A DNA stretch of 54,866 nucleotides, taken from contig CANHCU010000008.1 in the NCBI GenBank assembly GCA_947459185.1, positions 1 to 54,866 on the forward strand, in the 5' to 3' direction. A program made the translations under genes and the position numbers. Positions 34,701 to 44,594 of this stretch are shown piece after piece; within the stretch, counting starts at the first letter, position 1, and each line of letters starts with the position of its first letter. Source of the stretch: Planctomycetaceae bacterium (GTDB taxonomy: Bacteria > Planctomycetota > Planctomycetia > Pirellulales > UBA1268). A model generated the notes under the pieces. The model made no database searches. It was not told the origin of the DNA and saw only the letters and a list, made by a program, of their open reading frames with translations.

Positions 34701-37700
34701 CTACTTGCGGAGGATGGCGACGCGGAGCGGGGGGTAGCTGGCGTTCGACTGCGGGAGCGTGGAGGAGCCCGTGCCCGAGGTCGAGCGGACCTTCCGCACG
34801 CCGTTGGTGCGTCCAAATTGCCCTTCGACGTTGAAGATCTGCGTCTCGTTGATCGCCGCGGAAAAGACTTCGGCCCGACTGCCGGCGTAGGCGGCAAACG
34901 CAGCCTCCCTGGTCTTCGAGAGCCCGGAATAGGTCTCGACGAGCGAGCCGCCGCTGGATCCGGCCGAGACGAGGATCTTGTCGGCGTTGCCCGGCACGCT
35001 CGAGGGCAGCCGCGACACCGAGGCGCCGCGGTTGTAGCCCCGCGCGAAGGGGTTGAACGAGTTGATCAGGGCTGGCCTGACGGGCTGGCCGTTGTAGACG
35101 TTCACCGTGGCCCGAATGCCGGGGCCGCTGCCGACGACAAGTTCCATGATGCCGTCCGGTGCCGTGGACGTCAGTGTGCGGCCGCTGAACGTGCCGATGT
35201 CGGCCGTATCCACGAACACGCCACTGCGGTAGCCTGCGCCGAAGGGCTGAAGTTGGCGAATCGCAGTGCTCGCGACGGGCGTCGCGCTTGTCGGCGTGAC
35301 GTCGAAGACGCGCACCGTGCCGCCGCGGCTCTGGGCGGCCACGATCTGAATCTTGCCGGCGGCGGTGATCGATCCGGCCGAGACATTGAGGCCGCCGGTA
35401 TACGCCCGGCCGAAGGGAAAGAAGTTGTATTGCGGCAGCGGGGAGCCGGTGTTGGAGAAGACGCGGACCTCCGCTGGCCGACCCGGGCCGGGGGCCGTGA
35501 TGATCTCCGGGATGCCGTCGCCGGTGACGTCGGCGCCGTAGACGCGGGCCCCGCCGCGGAAGCTCGGCTCGTAGGCGAAGAACGGGATGATCCGGTCGGC
35601 GCCGGTGTCGGGGTCGACGACGCGGACGAACGGGCCGGTGACGCAGCCGACGTCGGTGCCCACAATCACGCCGCTCGGCGGGACGATGATCTCCTCGCTA
35701 TCGGTGTTGTTCAAGGGGTCGGGGTCGTATTCCGTGGCCGAAACGGTGGCCGTGTTCGTCAGTGTGCCGCCCGTTGCGCTGGTAACCTTCGCATAGATCA
35801 CGAGGGTCGGTGTGTCCGCCGTGGTCACCGTGCCGACGGTCCAGGTGCCCGTGCCAGCGTCATACCCGCCGACCGACGGCGTGGCCAACACGAACGTGAG
35901 CCCCACGGGCAGGATGTCCTGGACACGCACGTTGGTCGCCGTGTCCGTGCCGAGATTGTCGACCGTAAGCGTGTACTCGATCGTTTCGCCGATCGACGGT
36001 TCCTTGTTGTTCACGGTCTTGAAGATCTCGAGATCGGCCTGCTTCGGCGTGACCGATGACGTGCCGGTGTTGTTTTCCGGGAAGAGATCGGGGGTCGTGC
36101 TCGTGGCGGTGGCAGTGTTCTCTTGCTGCGAGACGGGGCCCGAGGAGGGGGCGAGCACCTTGGCGACGAGCGTGAGCGTCGGCGTCGCTCCCGAGGCGAC
36201 GGTCCCGAGCGTCCAGACGTCGCTCACGAAACTGCCCGTGCTCGGCGTGGCGCTGACGAACTGCAGGCCCGCGGGGAGCGTGTCGGTCAGGCTCACGTTC
36301 AATGCGCTGCTTGGCCCCAGGTTCTCGAGCGTGATCGTGAACGTCACGTTCTCGCCGACGTTCGGCGTCGAGTTGTCCACCGTCTTCGAGACGATGAGGT
36401 CGGCCTCCTGCGGGTCAGTCGGCGTCTTCGCCGTGTTGTTGCGGTTATTCGGATCCCAGACGTCGCTATGGGTGATCGTGACGGTGTTGAACGCCACGCT
36501 CGAGTTCACGGCCTCGACCACGAGCGTGAGGACGAGCGTCTGGCCCGGCGCGATCGAGGGCACGCTCCAGACGCCCCCTGTTGGTGTCTCCTGGAATCGC
36601 GTGCCAGTGACGGGCGTGGCCGAAATGAACGCCACGTTGGCCGGGAGGGCGTCGGTGACCTCGACGTTTGTGGCCACCGCCGTACCGAGGTTGAAGAGAC
36701 TCACTGTGTAGGTGATCGTGTCGCCCACGTTGGGCTGGACGTTGCTCGTCGTCTTCTTGACGCCGAGGTCGGCGTACTTCGGCGTCTCGGTGACCGAGCC
36801 GGTGTTGTTGCCGGGGTTCGGATCGTATTCGTCGGCCTTGGTGACGCTCGCGACGTTGGTCCGGGCCGAGGGGATCGTGTTCACCGCCGGGGCAAGGACG
36901 CGGGCGAGGATCGTGAGCGTCTTCGAGTCGCCGGAAGCGACCGCGCCGACGGTCCAGACGCCGGTGCCGGTGTTGTAGGTGCCCTGGCTTGGCGTGGCGG
37001 AGAGGAACTGCAGGCCGGCAGTCGGGAACTGCTCCGTGACCTCCACGTTGTTGGCGGCATCGGGCCCGTCGTTCGAGAGCGTGACGGTGAACGTGATCGT
37101 GTCGCCGACGTTCGGCGTGGCGTTGCTCACAGTCTTCACGACGGCGAGATCGGCCTCGCGGGTGGTGACGGTCGAGTCGTCGGTGTTGTTGCTCGTGTTC
37201 GGATCGAACTGGTCCGACTTCGTGACCGCCGCCACGTTCGTGAATGAGCCAGCGGCCGCCACGGCGGCTGCGATCGTGAGGATCCGGGCGCCGCCCACCG
37301 GCAGCGAGTTGACCGTCCATACGCCGCTGGCCGGGTCATAGCTCGTGCCGGCCGCGGGGCTCGCCGAGATGAACGTGAGGCCGGTGGGCAGCACGTCGAG
37401 GAGCGTCACGCCCGTGGCGGTGTCAACGCCGAGATTCCGCACCGTGATCGTAAACGTGATCTGCCCGCCGACGTTCGGGTTCGGGTCGTCGACCACTTTC
37501 TCCACGGCAAGATCGGCGTATTGCGGCGTCTCGGTGACACTCTTGGTGTTGTTCGTCGGATCGGGATCGTATTGGTCGCTCGTCTGCACGCTCGCCGTGT
37601 TTGTCGTCGGCTGCGGGTTGCCCGAGGTGGGCGGCAGGACGGTCGCCAGGATCGAGAGCGTGCGGTCAAAGAGCGTGTCGACCGTGCCGACATCCCAGAT

Positions 37701-40700
37701 GCCGGTGCCGGCGTCGTACGTGCCCTGGCTCGGGATCGCAGAGACGAACTGGAGGCCGGTGGGGAGTTGGTCGAGGATCGTCACGCCCGCGGCGGTGTCT
37801 TTGCCCTTGTTCGAGAGCGTGACGGTGTAGGTGATCGTGTCGCCGACGTTCGGACGGGCGTCGCTCACGACCTTGTCGACCGCGAGGTCGGCGTATTGCG
37901 GCGTCTCGGTGACGCTATCAGTGTTGTTCGACGGGTCGAGGTCGTATTCGGTGCCGGTGACGGTGGCCGTGTTCGTCACCGCGGGCGGGCGGCCGCTCGT
38001 GGGCCGATCGACGGTCGCGAGGATCGTCAGGATCGGGAAGTCGCTCGTGGTCACGGTGCCGACGGTCCAGACGCCGCCGCCCGGGACGTAGGTGCCTTGG
38101 GTGGCCGAATGCGAGACGTAGGTGACTCCGGTCGGGAGTAGATCGTTCACGACGACGTTCGTCGCCGTATCTGGACCGAAGTTGGCCACGCCGATCTCGA
38201 ATGTGATCGTGTCGCCGACCTTGGGCGTGGGATCATCGACGACTTTGATGATGGCAAGGTCAGCCTGCTTCGGCGTGACCGTGGACTCACCGGTGTTTTG
38301 GTTCGGGTTAGGGTCGGGGGTCGTCGACGTGGCAGTGGCGGTGTTCTTCTGTGGCAGCGCGGGCTGGCCTGATGCCGGGGTCTTGACCGTCGCCACGATC
38401 GTGAGCGTGTTGGTCACGCCGGCGGCGACATTCCCAACCGTCCAGACCCCGGTGTTCGAGTCATAACTGCCGGTGCTGGCGGTATCACTCACGAAGGTAA
38501 GACCGGAAGGGAGCAGATCGTCCACCACGACATTCTGCGACGTGCTCGGACCGAGGTTGTCGAGCGTGATGGTGAATGTGACCGTGTCGCCGACGTTCGG
38601 CCGCGGGTTGTCCACCGTTTTCGAGACAACGAGGTCGGCCGACTGCGGATCGGTCGGAGTCTTCGAGGTGTTGTTCGCGTTGTTCGGATCCCAGACGTCG
38701 CTCTTGGTGATCGTCACGGTGTTGTAGGAGACCCCCGTCAGAGCCGCGGTCGCCGTGATCGTGAGCACCAGCGACTGGCCCGGGGCGATCGTCGGCACAC
38801 TCCAGATGCCCCCCGTGACCGGCGTTCCCGACGGCGTAAACGAGGTACCCCCGGCGGCGGAAGCGGATACGTACGTCACGTTCGCAGGGAGCGTGTCGGT
38901 CACCTCGACGCCCGTCGCCGTGGCGGTGCCGTTGTTCCGCAGCGTGACCGTGTAGGTGATCGTGTCGCCGACATTCGGCTGCGGCTTGTCGGTCTGCTTG
39001 GTCACCGCCAGGTCGGCGTACTTCGGCGTCTCGGTCGCCGTGCCGGTGTTGTTGCCGGGGTTCGAGTCAGGCTCGGCGGAATTCGTCACCGTGGCGACGT
39101 TCGTCTGGGCCGCGGGGATCGTGTTCACCGCCGGCGCGAGGACCGTTGCCGTGATCGTCAGCGTTTTCGCGTTCGTAGGCCCGGCGAGGACGGTGCCCAC
39201 ATCCCACACACCCGTGGTCTGGTTGTATGTGCCCTGGCTCGGCGTCGCAGAGAGGAACGTGAGCCCCGCCGTCGGGAATTGTTCCGTGACCTCGACGAGA
39301 TGGGCCGTGCTGGGGCCGTTGTTCGTGAGCGTGACCGTGAACGTGATCGTATCGCCGACGTTCGGCGTGGGGTTGCTCACCGTCTTCACGACGGCCAGAT
39401 CGGCGGTGTTGACGGTAAACGTGGCCGAGCCGGTCGTGACGTAGTTGTTGAGTTCCCCCAAAATCTTGGAGCCGGAACCCGTCCGCTCGTAGGCATTCGG
39501 GTTGTTCGGCGTGATCGGACCCAGCGAGCCGGCGAGGCTCGTCCATTTGATCTCGTTGGTGTTCTTGATTTTCTGATTCGCGGAAAGCGGCCCGGCCAGC
39601 GTGCCGGTGACCGTCAGCGTGATCGTGCGGGTGGTCGGATCCTTCGGCAGGTCGAAGCCGTTGCCCGTCGTCGTGAGTGTGTTGCCTGTGAGGCTGAAGT
39701 TCGCGGTGGTCACGAGGCCGGCCGAGTCGACGACCGACGTGAGCGACGGCGACAGGATCTCGGCCGGGATCACGTCGCGGAGCGTGACGCCGAAGGCGTC
39801 GGTGTCGCTGCTCGACGACTGCCTGACCACGATCGTGTAGGTAACCGGATCGCCGGCGGTGCCCCCAAAGCCACCCACGTCAGCCGACTTCGTCGTCTGC
39901 AGCTTCGGCTCGATCACCGTGACAGGCTCGGCTTCGACGATCGGCGAGAATGAGGCGAAGTTCCAGCCGGCCTGAGCCTTGTTGACCAGCCACACGCCGC
40001 TGGTGTTCGTATTCACGTTGAGAACAACCGTCTCGATCGTGAACGTGATCGTCTCATCCGTTGAGCTGTCGGTGTCGGTGTTGACGATGTCGCCGAGGTT
40101 CCACGTGGCCGTGGAGCCGGAGTTCGTCAGCACCGGGGCACTGTTGAGCCCCGGCACGGTCAGCTTCGCGGGATCGTCGTTGACCGCCGTGATCGTCCGG
40201 ACATAGGCCATGCCTGATCCCATGGCGTCGATGAGCTGAGCGGCGGGTGTGCGGCCCTGAGGGATCTTCATCGTGACGGTGTAGGTCGCCGTCTCGCCGA
40301 TCACGGCCTGCGTGGCCGTGTTCGACGCGTTCACGATCGACGTCGTGACGAGTTGCTTGGTGACCGTGGGGGTGGCGACCGTCACGATCGCCGAGTCGCT
40401 CGACTTGTAGTTGTTGAGCTGGCCCTGGTTCGTCGATTCGGAGCCCGTCCGCTCGTAAGCGTTCGGATTGTTGGTCGTGATCTGGCCGGGGTTGCCCGGC
40501 AGGCTCGTCCAGGTCTGGGTGGCGACGTTGTTGATCGCCTCGCCGGCAAAGACGTCTGGCTTGAGCTTCGCCCGGAATTGGAGCGTGCTCGTCTGGCCGG
40601 GTGTGAGCTGCGTGTAGGTGGCCGTGAAGGCGTCGCCGCCGGCTGCCGTCGCGAGCGTCGCGGGCGCGACGCCGGCCGTGTTCCGGAGCGAGCCGGCGAC

Positions 40701-43700
40701 ATAGTCGATCCCGCCGGGGAAGATGTCGGACAGGCTCACGTTGTGCGCGGTCGTCTGGCTTGCCGTGACCAGAATCGTGAACGTCACCGTGTCACTCGCC
40801 TGGGCGGTCGTCGGCGTCACCGACTTGTCGATCGCGAGCTTGGGCTCGATGACGGTGACAGGCCCGGACTTCGCGGCGGGTAGCTCGGCGTGGCCCGTCC
40901 AGGTGAGCTTGGCATTGTTCGTGAGTGTCTTGCCCGCGACGTTGCTCGAGACGTTGAGCACGACGGCCTCGTAGCGGAACGTGATCCCCTGCAGCGTTGT
41001 GCCCGCGTTGGAGTTGGTCACGTCGCCGAGGCTGAATGTGACCGTGCGGCCGCTGTTGGTCACCGCTGGGGCAGCCGAGCCGGTGAAGGTCACCCCCGGA
41101 TCGACGACCGGCGTTCCCACCATCCGCACGAAGGCCAGGCCGGTCGGCAGCGAATCGACGACCACGGCCGACGGCGTCGTGCCCCGCGGGAAATCCACGG
41201 TGAGCTCGAACGTGGCGAGCTCGCCGATTACCCCCTGGATGTTGGAGTTGAACGAGTCGACGATCGACGTGCCGACGAGCGCCTTCGTGACCTGCGGCGC
41301 CTGCACCGTAACCGTCGCGTCGTCAGAGAGTCCGGCCGGTGGCAGGAAGTTGGAGCCGCCCTCGGTGGAGGCGTAGTTCGTGAGCGTGGCCGTGTTGGGA
41401 ATCACGTCGCTCGGCACGACCGTCGGCAGCAGCTGCAGGTCGTAGGTGATGATCGCGATGTTGGCGCCGGTGTTGATCACCGTACCGCCAGTCGTCTTGC
41501 CGGGGTCGAGCGCCCCCGTCGAGGTCGATGGGTCGATGAGCGTGATGCCGGTGCCAAACAGGTTGCCCGTGAAAGGGAGCGAGGCGCCCGTCCCGTCAGC
41601 CACCTTCAGATTGAGCCCCGTCGCGTTCGCGGGGATCTTCATCTTCGTGGCATCGAAGACGTCCTTGAGATTGATGTCAAAGGCCCCGTTCCCGCCGCTG
41701 CCTGTGTTTTCGACCACGATGCAGAACGTCACCAGGTCGCTGCCGAGCACGTTCGAGAGGTTCGAGTCGATCGGCGTGGTGGCGAGGCCGCTGGACGTGA
41801 CCGTGCCGGTGAAGGCGGCGCCCGGCTGGCCGGGCTGCGAGAAGGTGACGCCCGCCGGAGCGACCGTCGGCGGCGTGAACACGCCGGCGGTGTTGGTGGT
41901 GGAGACCACGCCCTTCGTGATCCCGAGTAGCGGCAAGGAAATCTGCACCTGGGCGAGCGCCGTGTTCGAGGTCAAGACGTCGCCCGTCTCGTTCCGCTCC
42001 TGCTGCTCAGCCTGATTGGTGAGCAAGAGGCCGTCGGCGAACGGCCGGTTCGTGGCTGTGACGGTAAAGAGGATGTCGGTGACGGCCGAGCGGTCGAGGC
42101 TGTCTTGGAACGTGCCGAAGCTCCAGGTCTCGCTGTTGGCCGCGGAGTTGGACGAGTTCGTGGGGGTGATCCCGGAGATCGTGCTGTAGGTGTCAGTCGG
42201 GCCCCACTTCCACTGGCCCGCCGCCGGGACGGTGTCGCTCGGTGAGCCACCGGCAAACGTGAGCGCCTGCGCTGCGAAGATCGGCAGCGGCAGGAAGTCG
42301 GTGATCTGGTAATCCTTGATGCTTGAAAACGGCAGGTTGTAAGTAATCCGGAACGTAACGGCGTCGCCGGCGGTGACGATGGGCGTGCCGGAGGCGGGGA
42401 CGCCGTTGATCGCATAGACGCTCTTCGTCGCCTGGCCGCTGACGAGCGTGAACGAGGCCGATGAGCCGTCGCTGACCGTGCTGGCCGTCGGTGAGAGGTC
42501 GCTGAAGGCGAGGACGTCGGCCGTCGTCGTAGCCTCGTCGGTCATCACGTCGCCCTGGACGACGTCTGCACCCGGCCGCGGGGTGACCCGATATTCGTCG
42601 AGCACCCGGGCGCGGAACTTGATCGTGCCCGTCGTGCCCGGGCCGCCCGGCAGCGGGTTCGGCGGCGTGGAGGGGGAGCCGGTGCCGGTATTCGGAATGC
42701 CGGCGCCGACGAGTTTGCGGCCCGTGGTGAGGCCGAGTGCCTGCAGCTGTGCGGAGACGTCGAAGTCGACGTTCGTCGACCCGTTCGCCTGCACGGTCGA
42801 CGAGAAGTTCGCGCTGTCGAACGGCTCGGCGGTGAACGTCTGCGATTTCTGCGTGAACGTCAGCGTCGGCGTGAACGTGGCGTCAAACTGCTGGCCATCG
42901 GAGAGGACGTCGCCAACGTTGAAATCTTGAAGTGCGAAATAATCGCTCACCTGGAAGTTGAGCGTGTACTCGATCAGGTCGCCGGCCCGCGGCGCGCCGG
43001 GGTTCGTGAGGTCGATAAAACTCTTCTGGAGCGCGACGGTGCGGGCCGTGAGCGTGTGCTGCGAGTTCGCGTCGTTGGGATCGCTCTTGATCGTCTGCGG
43101 CGTCGGGAAATTCGGGTTTGCGCTTGTCCAGGTGCCGGTCGCGCTCGCCGTGTTCGTGGCGAACGCCGTGCCTCCGGTGCCCAGCGGGATGACGTCCTGA
43201 CCGAGGCTGTTATCCTGTGGCACAAAGTAGGTGAACGTCATCACGGCGTCGGTGTCGCTGCCGGTGCCGACGATCTTGTCGAACCGGCGGGAGAGCGTGC
43301 CACCCGGCGTGGAGGTGCTCGGCGTGGAAACGGGCGTGATCGTCGTGGAGCCATTGCCGGTGACCGTGTTCACCGACACGAACTGGACGTTATTCGGCAG
43401 AACGTCGGAGAGGAGCAGGTCGTTGATCGTCTGGCCAGGGGCAACGGCCATGCTCACGGTGTAGGTGTGGGTGAAGTTCGGGCCGGTCGCGGTCTCAGCC
43501 TCGGGTGCGCTCGACGTCTTCTTGATCCGGAAGACTTGCGGCTGCACCGGATCGGTGCTCTCGCTGCCGAATTCGGCGACGTTGATCGTCGGATTGCCGG
43601 AACCATCGACCTGATACTGGAAGCCACCGGTTGCCGTCACGTCATAGGTGTGATTCGGCTGGGCGAGCGGGCTGACTGAGCCGGTGAAGTTGATCACCGC

Positions 43701-44207
43701 CGCAGGCTGGTCAGGGCCGTAACTGCCGAAGGGCAGTTGCACCACGACCAACTGATCGCCAGGCTTGCCCGTGACGATCACCGACGAACCGTCAGGATTC
43801 TTGGCGAACGGGTGGGTCGCCTCGCCGGCTGCGTTGAAGGTCAGCACCGTCGTGGTGAGCGACAGGCCGTTGTAACTCGCGCTGCCCGGCTTGAAGCTGA
43901 CGCCGTCGTTTGGTGCTGGGGGGGCATCGCCGGTGGCCGGCATCACGATATCGACGAACGGCGAGTAGCCGATGTCGGTACCGGTGTTGTCGAACGTGAC
44001 CGTGAGGGGAATGTCCTGACCTATGAGGCTCGACAGCAGCGGGCCGGCGACCGTGGCGGTCGGGGTCGCTGCCAAGGCATACCGCTTTTCCAACGGTTCG
44101 GTGGCCAGCGTTCGGCGGCGGGACTGGGTGCCGCGGGACAGACGTCGCGGCGCGCGAACCGCACCAACGAGAGAACGAGAGAAGAGACCGCGACTCGAAG
44201 CACCCAT
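34701..44207 (-). CDS. Giant DUF11-repeat surface protein with LE-x-R export motif
   Basis: A 3168-residue exported protein. The N-terminus is basic and carries TEPLEKRYALAATPTATV, the planctomycete LE-x-R type signal region. The middle holds at least three groups of Ig-like domains. These are an early mixed part, two copies of a pair marked by VIEPKL and NNPNAYERTGS, then ten tandem DUF11 domains of about 125 residues, each opening with ADL-V-K and PNVGDTITFT and closing with DPxPxNNT. The C-terminus is a propeller with FG-GAP/VCBS-like blades (ADVTGDGIPEIITAPGPGRP). Cysteines are nearly absent. The start MGASSRGLFSRS is the second ATG-type site; an in-frame TTG two codons upstream is possible. 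The role is probably adhesive or structural at the cell surface. Confidence 0.85.
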   Translation of the reverse strand: MGASSRGLFSRSLVGAVRAPRRLSRGTQSRRRTLATEPLEKRYALAATPTATVAGPLLSSLIGQDIPLTVTFDNTGTDIGYSPFVDIVMPATGDAPPAPNDGVSFKPGSASYNGLSLTTTVLTFNAAGEATHPFAKNPDGSSVIVTGKPGDQLVVVQLPFGSYGPDQPAAVINFTGSVSPLAQPNHTYDVTATGGFQYQVDGSGNPTINVAEFGSESTDPVQPQVFRIKKTSSAPEAETATGPNFTHTYTVSMAVAPGQTINDLLLSDVLPNNVQFVSVNTVTGNGSTTITPVSTPSTSTPGGTLSRRFDKIVGTGSDTDAVMTFTYFVPQDNSLGQDVIPLGTGGTAFATNTASATGTWTSANPNFPTPQTIKSDPNDANSQHTLTARTVALQKSFIDLTNPGAPRAGDLIEYTLNFQVSDYFALQDFNVGDVLSDGQQFDATFTPTLTFTQKSQTFTAEPFDSANFSSTVQANGSTNVDFDVSAQLQALGLTTGRKLVGAGIPNTGTGSPSTPPNPLPGGPGTTGTIKFRARVLDEYRVTPRPGADVVQGDVMTDEATTTADVLAFSDLSPTASTVSDGSSASFTLVSGQATKSVYAINGVPASGTPIVTAGDAVTFRITYNLPFSSIKDYQITDFLPLPIFAAQALTFAGGSPSDTVPAAGQWKWGPTDTYSTISGITPTNSSNSAANSETWSFGTFQDSLDRSAVTDILFTVTATNRPFADGLLLTNQAEQQERNETGDVLTSNTALAQVQISLPLLGITKGVVSTTNTAGVFTPPTVAPAGVTFSQPGQPGAAFTGTVTSSGLATTPIDSNLSNVLGSDLVTFCIVVENTGSGGNGAFDINLKDVFDATKMKIPANATGLNLKVADGTGASLPFTGNLFGTGITLIDPSTSTGALDPGKTTGGTVINTGANIAIITYDLQLLPTVVPSDVIPNTATLTNYASTEGGSNFLPPAGLSDDATVTVQAPQVTKALVGTSIVDSFNSNIQGVIGELATFELTVDFPRGTTPSAVVVDSLPTGLAFVRMVGTPVVDPGVTFTGSAAPAVTNSGRTVTFSLGDVTNSNAGTTLQGITFRYEAVVLNVSSNVAGKTLTNNAKLTWTGHAELPAAKSGPVTVIEPKLAIDKSVTPTTAQASDTVTFTILVTASQTTAHNVSLSDIFPGGIDYVAGSLRNTAGVAPATLATAAGGDAFTATYTQLTPGQTSTLQFRAKLKPDVFAGEAINNVATQTWTSLPGNPGQITTNNPNAYERTGSESTNQGQLNNYKSSDSAIVTVATPTVTKQLVTTSIVNASNTATQAVIGETATYTVTMKIPQGRTPAAQLIDAMGSGMAYVRTITAVNDDPAKLTVPGLNSAPVLTNSGSTATWNLGDIVNTDTDSSTDETITFTIETVVLNVNTNTSGVWLVNKAQAGWNFASFSPIVEAEPVTVIEPKLQTTKSADVGGFGGTAGDPVTYTIVVRQSSSSDTDAFGVTLRDVIPAEILSPSLTSVVDSAGLVTTANFSLTGNTLTTTGNGFDLPKDPTTRTITLTVTGTLAGPLSANQKIKNTNEIKWTSLAGSLGPITPNNPNAYERTGSGSKILGELNNYVTTGSATFTVNTADLAVVKTVSNPTPNVGDTITFTVTLTNNGPSTAHLVEVTEQFPTAGLTFLSATPSQGTYNQTTGVWDVGTVLAGPTNAKTLTITATVLAPAVNTIPAAQTNVATVTNSAEPDSNPGNNTGTATETPKYADLAVTKQTDKPQPNVGDTITYTVTLRNNGTATATGVEVTDTLPANVTYVSASAAGGTSFTPSGTPVTGGIWSVPTIAPGQSLVLTITATAALTGVSYNTVTITKSDVWDPNNANNTSKTPTDPQSADLVVSKTVDNPRPNVGDTVTFTITLDNLGPSTSQNVVVDDLLPSGLTFVSDTASTGSYDSNTGVWTVGNVAAGVTNTLTIVATVKTPASGQPALPQKNTATATSTTPDPNPNQNTGESTVTPKQADLAIIKVVDDPTPKVGDTITFEIGVANFGPDTATNVVVNDLLPTGVTYVSHSATQGTYVPGGGVWTVGTVTTSDFPILTILATVDRPTSGRPPAVTNTATVTGTEYDLDPSNNTDSVTETPQYADLAVDKVVSDARPNVGDTITYTVTLSNKGKDTAAGVTILDQLPTGLQFVSAIPSQGTYDAGTGIWDVGTVDTLFDRTLSILATVLPPTSGNPQPTTNTASVQTSDQYDPDPTNNTKSVTETPQYADLAVEKVVDDPNPNVGGQITFTITVRNLGVDTATGVTLLDVLPTGLTFISASPAAGTSYDPASGVWTVNSLPVGGARILTIAAAVAAAGSFTNVAAVTKSDQFDPNTSNNTDDSTVTTREADLAVVKTVSNATPNVGDTITFTVTLSNDGPDAANNVEVTEQFPTAGLQFLSATPSQGTYNTGTGVWTVGAVASGDSKTLTILARVLAPAVNTIPSARTNVASVTKADEYDPNPGNNTGSVTETPKYADLGVKKTTSNVQPNVGDTITYTVSLFNLGTAVATNVEVTDALPANVAFISATPVTGTRFQETPTGGVWSVPSIAPGQTLVLTLVVEAVNSSVAFNTVTITHSDVWDPNNRNNTAKTPTDPQEADLIVSKTVDNSTPNVGENVTFTITLENLGPSSALNVSLTDTLPAGLQFVSATPSTGSFVSDVWTLGTVASGATPTLTLVAKVLAPSSGPVSQQENTATATSTTPDLFPENNTGTSSVTPKQADLEIFKTVNNKEPSIGETIEYTLTVDNLGTDTATNVRVQDILPVGLTFVLATPSVGGYDAGTGTWTVGTVTTADTPTLVIYAKVTSATGGTLTNTATVSATEYDPDPLNNTDSEEIIVPPSGVIVGTDVGCVTGPFVRVVDPDTGADRIIPFFAYEPSFRGGARVYGADVTGDGIPEIITAPGPGRPAEVRVFSNTGSPLPQYNFFPFGRAYTGGLNVSAGSITAAGKIQIVAAQSRGGTVRVFDVTPTSATPVASTAIRQLQPFGAGYRSGVFVDTADIGTFSGRTLTSTAPDGIMELVVGSGPGIRATVNVYNGQPVRPALINSFNPFARGYNRGASVSRLPSSVPGNADKILVSAGSSGGSLVETYSGLSKTREAAFAAYAGSRAEVFSAAINETQIFNVEGQFGRTNGVRKVRSTSGTGSSTLPQSNASYPPLRVAILRK
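35685..39411 (-). repeat. Array of ten DUF11 domains with a six-domain higher-order period
   Basis: Domain starts fall near 39411, 39024, 38643, 38265, 37897, 37524, 37160, 36775, 36410 and 36045. By sequence the order is A-B-C-D-E-F-A-B-C-D. The two A domains share VEVTEQFPTAGL and SATPSQGTYN. The two B domains share VEVTD-LPANV and SDVWDPNN-NNT. The two C domains share SKTVDN, and the two D domains KQADL. The shift between copies is about 2.25 kb, or six domains. The nucleotide sequence is also closely similar between copies, so the array probably grew by segmental duplication. Confidence 0.75.
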
Positions 44208-44594
44208 CAGCAACTACCCTGAGACAAAAATGAGACTACCCGCTGACACGGCAATCGCGACCGACCAGTCGATGTTCACCGAGGCTGATGCTTTGCGCAA
44301 CTGCCGAGGCATCCGCCATACAGATTGCCCAGCTCCTTCAAATTCGCCCCTCTGCGGGCCAAAGTCAAGGAATTTCCGTGGTTACGGGATGTAGCGACGA
44401 AACAGTCGCCAGCCGGCAGAAAATCGTGGGAGCCAGGCCGCACACTCCCCGCAAACCCCCGCGGCGAGTCCCGCCACGGCCATGATTTCGGGCCCGACCG
44501 CAACGATCCTCATGCCCCCTGCCGAAGGTGCCGAAGAAAACGGTCGTAGCGGGTGTTCCCGTTGTTCCCGTGGTACGGATCGTCACGCACCATC
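44208..44594. other. 387-bp divergent intergenic region
   Basis: The gap separates the giant surface-protein gene (minus) from the second barrel gene (plus). No protein-like frame was seen in either direction apart from antisense-type high-GC readings. A short direct repeat, GTTCCCGTTGTTCCCGTG, lies near 44554-44571. Promoters for both genes should be here, but no clear -35/-10 pair stood out. Confidence 0.35.

Noticed and set aside
34605-36059. Long plus-strand open frame opposite the C-terminal part of the giant surface-protein gene
   Set aside because: The reading is Arg/Gly/Ala-rich with no domain or signal, and mirrors codon bias of the minus-strand gene; typical antisense frame in GC-rich DNA.
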